A stretch of DNA of 64,000 nt. Origin: Theropithecus gelada. Its lineage: Eukaryota; Chordata; Mammalia; Primates; Cercopithecidae. Of the stretch, positions 57,584 through 64,000 are shown one piece after another. The translations under genes were made by a program, and so were the position numbers. Under the pieces are notes generated by a model that saw nothing but the letters and a program-made list of their open reading frames with translations, was not told the DNA's origin and did not search any database. How positions within the stretch are numbered: position 1 is the stretch's first letter; each line of letters begins with the position of its first letter. The stretch is from positions 92,607,384 through 92,671,383 of the forward strand of contig NC_037673.1 of assembly GCF_003255815.1 (NCBI RefSeq), in the 5' to 3' direction.

Positions 57584-58613
57584 AGGGTTGCCTGGATAAA
57601 TATTCAGGTTTTTCAGGTGGTAGTTGGGCCCATAGAGCTCCCAAGAGATTATGTTCTTCGTCTTTGGCTATCAGGGTGGGTAAAGAAAGACCATCAGGTT
57701 AGGGCAGGGTTATATGTGTCTGAGCTCAGATTTTCTTTATGTGTGGCTTGCTGCAGCTGCCGTGGGGGGCGGGGTATGGTTCTTAGGCTTGCTAATGGAG
57801 TTATGTTCCCAGGGGGATTATGGCTGCCTCTGCTGCATCATACAGGTTCCCACAGAAGTGGGGGAAAGCCAGCAGTGACAGGCTTCACCACACAGCCTGA
57901 AGGGCCAGTCTCACTCCCACTGTGCCCCACCAACAGCACTGAGTTTATTTCCAGGCAGCTGGTGAGCAGGGCTGAGAACTTGCCCCAGGCTACAAGCCTC
58001 CCTGCTGAGAAAGCAAGCAGGGCTTTCAGGTTTCCTGCCTCCCCACATGCTACAGTTTCTGTGCTTGCATTTGTACTCCCAGGTTGTCCCCTCCCCTGGA
58101 TTCTGTCCAGGAAACTTCGCATTCAGTCAAATGTGTTACAAAGTTCATCTGGAAATTTCCTTCTCCCTTTGGTCTTTCTGTAATTCCACTGTCAGCCCTC
58201 CTCAAGGACCCCTGCGAGAGCAAGTCAGGAATGACTTCCCTGGGGACCAAGAGTGCCCACAGGGCTCTTTCCGCTGCTTCCTCTACTTCTGTATTTTGCT
58301 TGGCTCTAAATTTGTCTCAACTTCAGGTAAGGTCATATTCTTCTCCCATGATCTAAATCTTCAAGTTCCCCAGTGAGGTTGTGTGTTCAGGGGTGGACAT
58401 TCTCCCTCTCACGCTTTGGGCACTCGTAGTGTTCTGGCTGCCTCATGGAGCCTTCAGCGGCAAGCTGCTTCATTGAAAGTGTCTATGGATTCTCTTGGTT
58501 TTCCTGGTATGTTCCTGTTGTAGTTCTTGGAGCAGAGTTCATAATGTGAGTCTCAACATACTGCTCTGTCCATCTGAGTGGGAGCTGCAAATTACTTCTG
58601 CCTCCTATCTGCC
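57584..58613 (-). mobile_element. 5' part of the same antisense L1, after HERV-H
   Basis: GC-rich L1 5' UTR continues from the HERV-H target duplication to about 58613, where CTGCCTCCTATCTGCCATTTTT reads as the reversed L1 5' terminus. The 188-codon plus-strand frame at 57617-58183 is 5' UTR sequence, not a gene. Confidence 0.82.
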
Positions 58614-60984
58614 ATTTTTCCCAATAGATTTGTTTTGATCATTTTACATTGTATACATGTATCAAAACATCACATTTTTCCTCATGAATGTATATAATTA
58701 TGATTTGTCAATCAAAAATAATATTAATAAAATATTTGGTTAAGATTTGTTTTATGAAAATAATATATTTGCATTTTGCAAATAGAAAATTATATCACAT
58801 TAGTAGATATTCATTTGCAAACTGTACCTCCCAGTCTCTTAGTGATTTTGATAGTTCCACTCACCTTGAGAATTACTGGATAGGTGATTAGTCAGGAACT
58901 AGTCAGTGGACAGAAGCCGTCTTAGTTATTTAAACAGAGCCTTTAATATTAAGAATGTTAAATTAGGCATAAAGTTTACCAGATAACTAAAAAGGGGACG
59001 TGAGAATATTAAGGCACCACAGCTATTACCACTAGGGTTGGAGGAACAAAAAGAAGAGATTGAAATTACTAAGGCTTAGATGCTTAGAAGAGAGGACCCA
59101 CAGACCTGACAACCTGACATCTGAGTAGGGGGCACTGCCATGTTGGTGCTAATATTTCTGGGCTGGGAGGACATGATAAAACTTGTTTGCCAAGTGTTGG
59201 AAAAATTGCAACTAAATTCAGCTGATGCTATGGAAGCTCCCTGCTGTTGCTGGGGTAAATAAGTGTTGTCAGGGTGATGATAACAAAAATGGCACACACA
59301 CAGGAAGCTTGTAGAAAGCAAACAGGAAGAAGACAGAGGAAGCAAGTTGACTCTTCCCACTTCTAGGATCCCTTTTTGGCAGAGTGGAACATGGAGCCAG
59401 CTGGCAAAGCCAAAATGGAATTTACGAGGTCTCAGTCCTAGCATCAGAGGCTAGAGTGTAGAAGTCTGGTGTAGAGCTAAGAGACAATAGCTTGATAACT
59501 GTCACAGCCAGTATGGTCTTTTTGAGATCCTATTTTCCTGTTAGACCTGCTGCGTAGGGCAGTAATCAAGAAGGCATCTTAATGGCTTGCCTTTTTTGAG
59601 ATATTGTCTATTTAGGTTCCTTGATTTAGAGAATATGTAACTTGTTTCAGATCTTTGGTCGTCTACTTCATTGACTTCAATTAATGAATTTACCTGTTTT
59701 AGTTCTGTGCTTGTTTTACTTTTTTGTTGTTCTTATATCTTTGTTTTCAAAAATTAAAGATAATCCCATTTCTCTGTTAGAAATGTTTATTAAATAGGGC
59801 TTTTAAGTTACTGAAAATAATTTGTATAATTGTGTAGGTTACAAATTAGAATACTAAACGTGTTATTCCAACTTACCCTTTCAATGCTAGAATTTTAAAT
59901 GTTTCCATACACTAAATATGACATCATTTTATGATTTTTTTTCTTTGGATAGTAAATCTTGGTTTTAAAAATATTCTTCCGACCATTGGGTATTTAACTG
60001 CCTTATATTAGAACAGCTTTTTTAGTCTAAGCTACGGCCTAACTTCCATACTTGGTTAAATATTCTTACTACTCCCCCACCTTTTTTAAAATTTGGCTTA
60101 ATATGCTCCTCTTTAATGTGAAAACAATATTTATTCAAACAAGTATTTCAAACAGGTCTCCCACCCAAGGATAAAATTGTTTGGTTCTCTTAGAAGGTGC
60201 AACTTTGTTAAACTGCCATCTATAGTCTGATGACATCTGAAATTAGCTTTTAAAACAGTGACTGGGGTTACCATAGTGACTGTTCCTCTCATAATCCAAA
60301 CTCATTTATTAACCTAGGGAGTTCTTGTAAAGGAAGTCAAAGGTTGGCACTAATTGATTTGAGGTTACTGCCTGAATATTAGTTCATGTTGGACTGATTT
60401 GTTTTTTAAAGCATATCTAACATATGTTAAGCCTGTATGGAATAAAGCTCACACAGTGTAGTGTAGCCAAAAATAACCTGTTGGCTGTCCATTTTTAGAA
60501 CTTTCACTATTTCTATAAATATTAGTGTTAGTGTGTTCTATTACTTAATATGTTGCTTCTTGAAAGTCACTGGAGGAATTGATCATTCAATTTGTGAATA
60601 AACTGAAGTGCTATCTTGGGTTTTTCCCTCATGATGCCAGAATGCTTTGGGCATTTGCCTACCCGTGTAACTCAAGGTAGGTGGATAAAAGAAGGTGAGA
60701 TGAAATGAAAAATTTGGTATTTTTATTGTTGTTTTTACTTATTGGCTTTGATAAAGTGTTTCTTCAGAGTTTGAAGGCATTTCATTAAGGGTCTTTGCTC
60801 ATTTAAAGAAGTGATTTTTTTCATTGTTTTCGCTACTAGATCACCAAAAGTAGATCTCAGTTATCTCAACATTATTTTCTTAACTGTCAAGACAGAATAT
60901 TACTTATGCATGTTTAAAATGTTTTTAGAACTAAATTTGTAAAGAAACCAATTTTTATTTTTGAAAGTATATTCTTATTTACAA
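58614..60984. other. no gene or repeat recognised
   Basis: A 2.4-kb AT-rich stretch. The 122-codon minus frame at 59076-59444 is the longest here. Its protein is Cys/Ser-rich with no domain that I know, and codon use does not suggest a real gene. Confidence 0.45.
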
Positions 60985-61213
60985 TTTTTAAGAAATTTAA
61001 TTTTTATTGACAAATAATTGTATATTTATGGAGTAAAAAGTGATGTTTGGATACATGTATACATTGTAGAATGAACAAATCAGGCTAATGAACATATCCA
61101 TCACTTCACCTAGTTATAAAATCCAATCTTTTGGAAATTTCAAAATATATATTATCACTAATTATAGTCACCTTGCTTTGCAATAGATCACCACAACTTA
61201 AAAGTATATTCTT
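60985..61213 (-). mobile_element. antisense L1 3' UTR fragment
   Basis: AT-rich L1 3' UTR relic (TGTTTGGATACATGTATACA, then CTAATTATAGTCACC). It is cut at its right side by a second L1. Confidence 0.7.
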
Positions 61214-61757
61214 TTTTTCCCCCTTTTTATAATTTCAGCTTTTATTTTAGATTCAGGAGGTATGTGTATAAGTTTGTTACATGGGTATATTCTACAATGC
61301 TGAAGTTTGGGGTACAGTTGATCCTATCACCCAGCAGTGAGCATAGTGCCCCATAGTTTTTTAACCCCATCCTCCATCACCCCTCGTCTAGTAGTCTCCA
61401 TTGTCTACTGTTACAATCTTTATGTCCATGTGTACACAGTGTTTAGCTCCCACTTACAAGTGAGAACATGCAGTATTTGGTTTCCTGTTCCTGGATTAAT
61501 TTGCTTAGGATAATGGCCCCCAGGTGCATCTATATTGCTGCAAGGACATGATTTCATTCTTTTGGATGACTTCATAGTATTCCACGGTGTATATGTACCA
61601 CATTTTCTTTATCCAGTCCATCATTGATAGGCATTAAATTAAATGAATTCCATGTCTTTGCTATCATGAATAGTGCTGTGATGAACACACGATTGCATGT
61701 GTCTTTTTGTTAGAGCAATTTATTTTCCTTTGGATATATACCTAGTTATGGGATTAC
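61214..61757 (-). mobile_element. 5'-truncated antisense L1 with target duplication
   Basis: Antisense L1 3' end (AGTGAGAACATGCAGTATTT, TATTCCACGGTGTATATGTA). AGTATATTCTT occurs at 61203-61213 and again at 61758-61768, which fixes both borders of the insertion. Confidence 0.88.
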
Positions 61758-62241
61758 AGTATATTCTTCAAGTAACATTTTGTGTTAAATGTTTCTAGTA
61801 ATTTCTTTTTCGATATTCATTTTAAATTTGCACTTATTTTAAGTTACAGCACAATCATTAAAGGAAAAAAGAACCCAGGAACAAATAAAATTCGTTATTA
61901 TTTTAGTTACTTTTAGTGGGAAAAATAAAACAAGATTTGGATTTTCAGCCAGGATAAAGTAAAAAGACTCTTGCCAGATGTCCATTTTCTCATTAATGAA
62001 CTACTTGAGACTGTACTCCTGGGTCAACTTATTTCTGCTTCTCCTGTCTCTAGACCTGTCTTAATTATATTTGTGTCTCAGGATCCATGACATAGATTTA
62101 AACAAACCCATGGGCAAATCTAAACACTGACCACACAGTGTCCAGTCTATTCATTTCTCTACAAAATGACAGAAATTCAGCCTTTAATCAGAAGTTGATT
62201 CTACCTAAATTCCTAATAAAACTAATAAAATGAAGTCACCT

Positions 62242-62540
62242 GGCCCGGCGCAGTGGCTCACACCTGTAATCCCAGCACTTTGGGAGGCTAAAGCGGGCGA
62301 ATCACGAGGTCAGGAGATCAAGACCATCCTGGTGAACATGGTGAAACCCTGTCTTTACTAAAAATACAAACAAATTAGCCGGGTGTGGCGGCGGGCGCCT
62401 GTAGTTCCAGCTTCTAGGGAGGCTGAGGCAGGAGAATCTCTTGAACCCAGGAGGCAGAGGTTGCAGTGAGCCGAGATTGCACCTTTGCACTCTGGCCTGG
62501 GCGACAGAGTGAGACTGTCTAAAAAAAAAAAGAAAAAATA
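62242..62540 (+). mobile_element. AluS/Y
   Basis: Full-length Alu with an A-rich tail, next to the left end of the mariner. Confidence 0.93.
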
Positions 62541-62544
62541 GAAG

Positions 62545-63690
62545 CCATTACAATGAACACATTTTTGTCAATGAGAAATAAACTTGTTTATTCCATGCTT
62601 TCAGGGTTCAGTGAACTCTTGGAAAGCGTTTTCTGCATCCTGCTGGTTGTGGAAGTGTTTTCTCTGCAAAATGTTGTCAAGATGCTTAAAGAAGTGGTAG
62701 TTTGTTGGTGAGAGGTCAGGTGAATATGGTAGATGAGGCAAAACTTCATAGCCCAATTTATTCAACTTTTGAAGCCCTGGTTGTATGACATGTGGTCACG
62801 CGTTGTGGATAACTGGGCACTCTCTGTTGATCAGTGCCGGCTCCAGGTGCTGCAGTGTTCCGTGCATCTCATCGAATGGCATGGCATATTTCTCAGATGT
62901 AATGATTTCACCAGGATTCAAAAACTGTAGTGGATCAGAAGACCGGCAGCTGACCACCAAACAGTGATCATGACCTTTTTTTGGTGCAAGTTTGACTTTG
63001 GGAAGTGGTTTGGAGCTTCTTCTCAGTCCCACCACTGAGCTGGCTGTTGTATGAAATCCACTTTTCGTGGCATGTCACAATCTGATCAAGAAATGGTTCA
63101 TTGTTTCATAGAATAAGAGAAGTTGACACTTCAAAAGGATGCTTTTTAAAATATTTGGTCAGCTCATGAGGCACCCACTTATCAAGCTTTTTCAACTTTC
63201 TAATTGGCTTCAAATGCCAGATGACCATAGAATGGTCGACATTCAGTTCTTCGCCAACTTCTCGTGTGGCTGTAAGAGGATCGAATTCAGTGGTTGCTCT
63301 CAATTGGTTGTTATCAATTTCCGGTGGCTGCCCACTACCCTCCTCATCTTCAAGGCTCTCGCCTCCTTTGCAAAACTTCTTGAACCACTGCGCTGTACAT
63401 TAATTAGCAGTTCCTAGGCCAAATGTGTTGATGTTGTGAGTTGTCTCCCCTGCTTTAGGACCCATTTTGAACTCGAATAAGAAAGTCGCTTGAATTTGCT
63501 TTTTGTCTGACATCATTTCCACAGTCTAAAATAAATAAGTAAAAAGTCATTAGCAAAAAAAAAAAGCAAGAAATGCCCATTAAAATGATGAATCACATAA
63601 CCACATTTATTTAAGAAGGTATTCCAGTATCAAACAGCAAATTCCAAGAATGCAAAAACTGCCATTACTTTTGTACTCACCTTATAGTAA
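62545..63690 (-). mobile_element. Hsmar1-type mariner, decayed
   Basis: The right end keeps a terminal inverted repeat (TAAGGTGAGTACAAAAGTAA on minus). Transposase remnants are recognisable: EELNVDHSMVIWHLKPI, KLDKWVPHELTK, FLNPGEIITSEKYA and HNQQDAENAFQEF. Stops and frameshifts break the frame, the DDD catalytic region is not continuous, and the left inverted repeat is missing near the Alu tail at 62540. The match to the SETMAR transposase domain supports the family call. Confidence 0.88.
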
Positions 63691-63879
63691 TTTGTGTGAT
63701 TTCTTTTTTTCTTTGTTAGCCTGGCTTGATAGTGACAAATTTTGTTGATCTTTATGAAGAAACAGCTGTTGTTCTATTGAGTTCTTCTGTTGATTTTCTG
63801 TTTTCAGTGCCATTGACTTGTCATCTTGTTTTTATTTCTTTTGAGTGAATTTGGCTTATATTGTTCTTTTTCTTTTCTT

Positions 63880-64000
63880 TTCTTGTTTTTTTTTTTTTTT
63901 TTTTTTTGAGACTTAGTCTCGCTCTTTTGCCCAGGTGACCTCGCTCTGTCGCACGAGGTCAGGAGATCGAGACCATCCTGGCTAACACGGTGAAACCCCA
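63880..64000. mobile_element. inverted Alu-Alu junction at the window edge
   Basis: An antisense Alu start (T-run, GAGACTTAGTCTCGCTCTTT) runs to about 63945. Sense Alu text follows directly (CGAGGTCAGGAGATCGAGAC onward). The element continues past the window. Confidence 0.8.

Noticed and set aside
57617..58183. 188-codon plus-strand frame
   Set aside because: It lies in the GC-rich 5' UTR of an antisense L1; no domain and no gene context.
63139..63417. 92-codon plus-strand frame
   Set aside because: It is the reverse strand of the decayed mariner transposase.

Overview
The window is nuclear DNA from a catarrhine primate, most likely an Old World monkey. It is dense in Alu, L1, L2, MIR, MaLR and ERV sequence. 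Three young Alu copies (7757, 12985 and 26275) carry the diagnostic changes of the cercopithecid AluYR group: CTCAAGCC, GAGACGGG, GGCGTAAACCC and GATCCGGCCACTG. No prokaryotic feature is present.

The only protein-coding gene I can support is RIOK2, encoding the atypical kinase RIO2 of late 40S ribosome maturation. It lies on the minus strand from the start codon at 41106 to the stop codon at 20933. I placed all ten coding exons by hand with GT-AG junctions. They sum to 1,659 nt, which gives an uninterrupted 552-residue protein, the length I recall for the human protein. The promoter at about 41.1-41.25 kb has an NRF1-type site and two ETS-type cores, and a second GC-rich block lies at 41.6-41.9 kb.

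Layout: 1-9.98 kb is unannotated sequence with Alus and a THE1/MST LTR split by an Alu. From 9.98 to 18.08 kb there is an old, nearly full-length antisense L1 that holds an AluJ, a sense L1PA fragment and an AluYR. RIOK2 with its downstream flank fills 18.1-41.3 kb. From 42.2 to 46.4 kb there are an Alu, an L1 fragment and ERVL-type remnants. From 46.37 to 58.61 kb there is a second antisense L1, split at 51.0 kb by a HERV-H provirus (5-bp target duplication GCCTT). A solo LTR of a different, probably lineage-restricted ERV (4-bp duplication GACC) sits inside the HERV-H env remnant. From 58.6 to 64 kb there are an unannotated stretch, two nested L1 fragments, an Alu, a decayed Hsmar1-type mariner and an inverted Alu junction at the edge.

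The most unusual observations are two relic internal duplications inside RIOK2: a copy of the exon 8 end with its splice donor and adjoining intron, now lying in intron 9, and an almost exon-limited copy of catalytic exon 6 inside an L2 in intron 5. Others are the three-layer L1/HERV-H/solo-LTR nest, an approximately 21-bp minisatellite in intron 2, and a near-perfect hairpin at the junction of two opposed L1 sequences. I did not find a gene cluster or system that looks previously undescribed.
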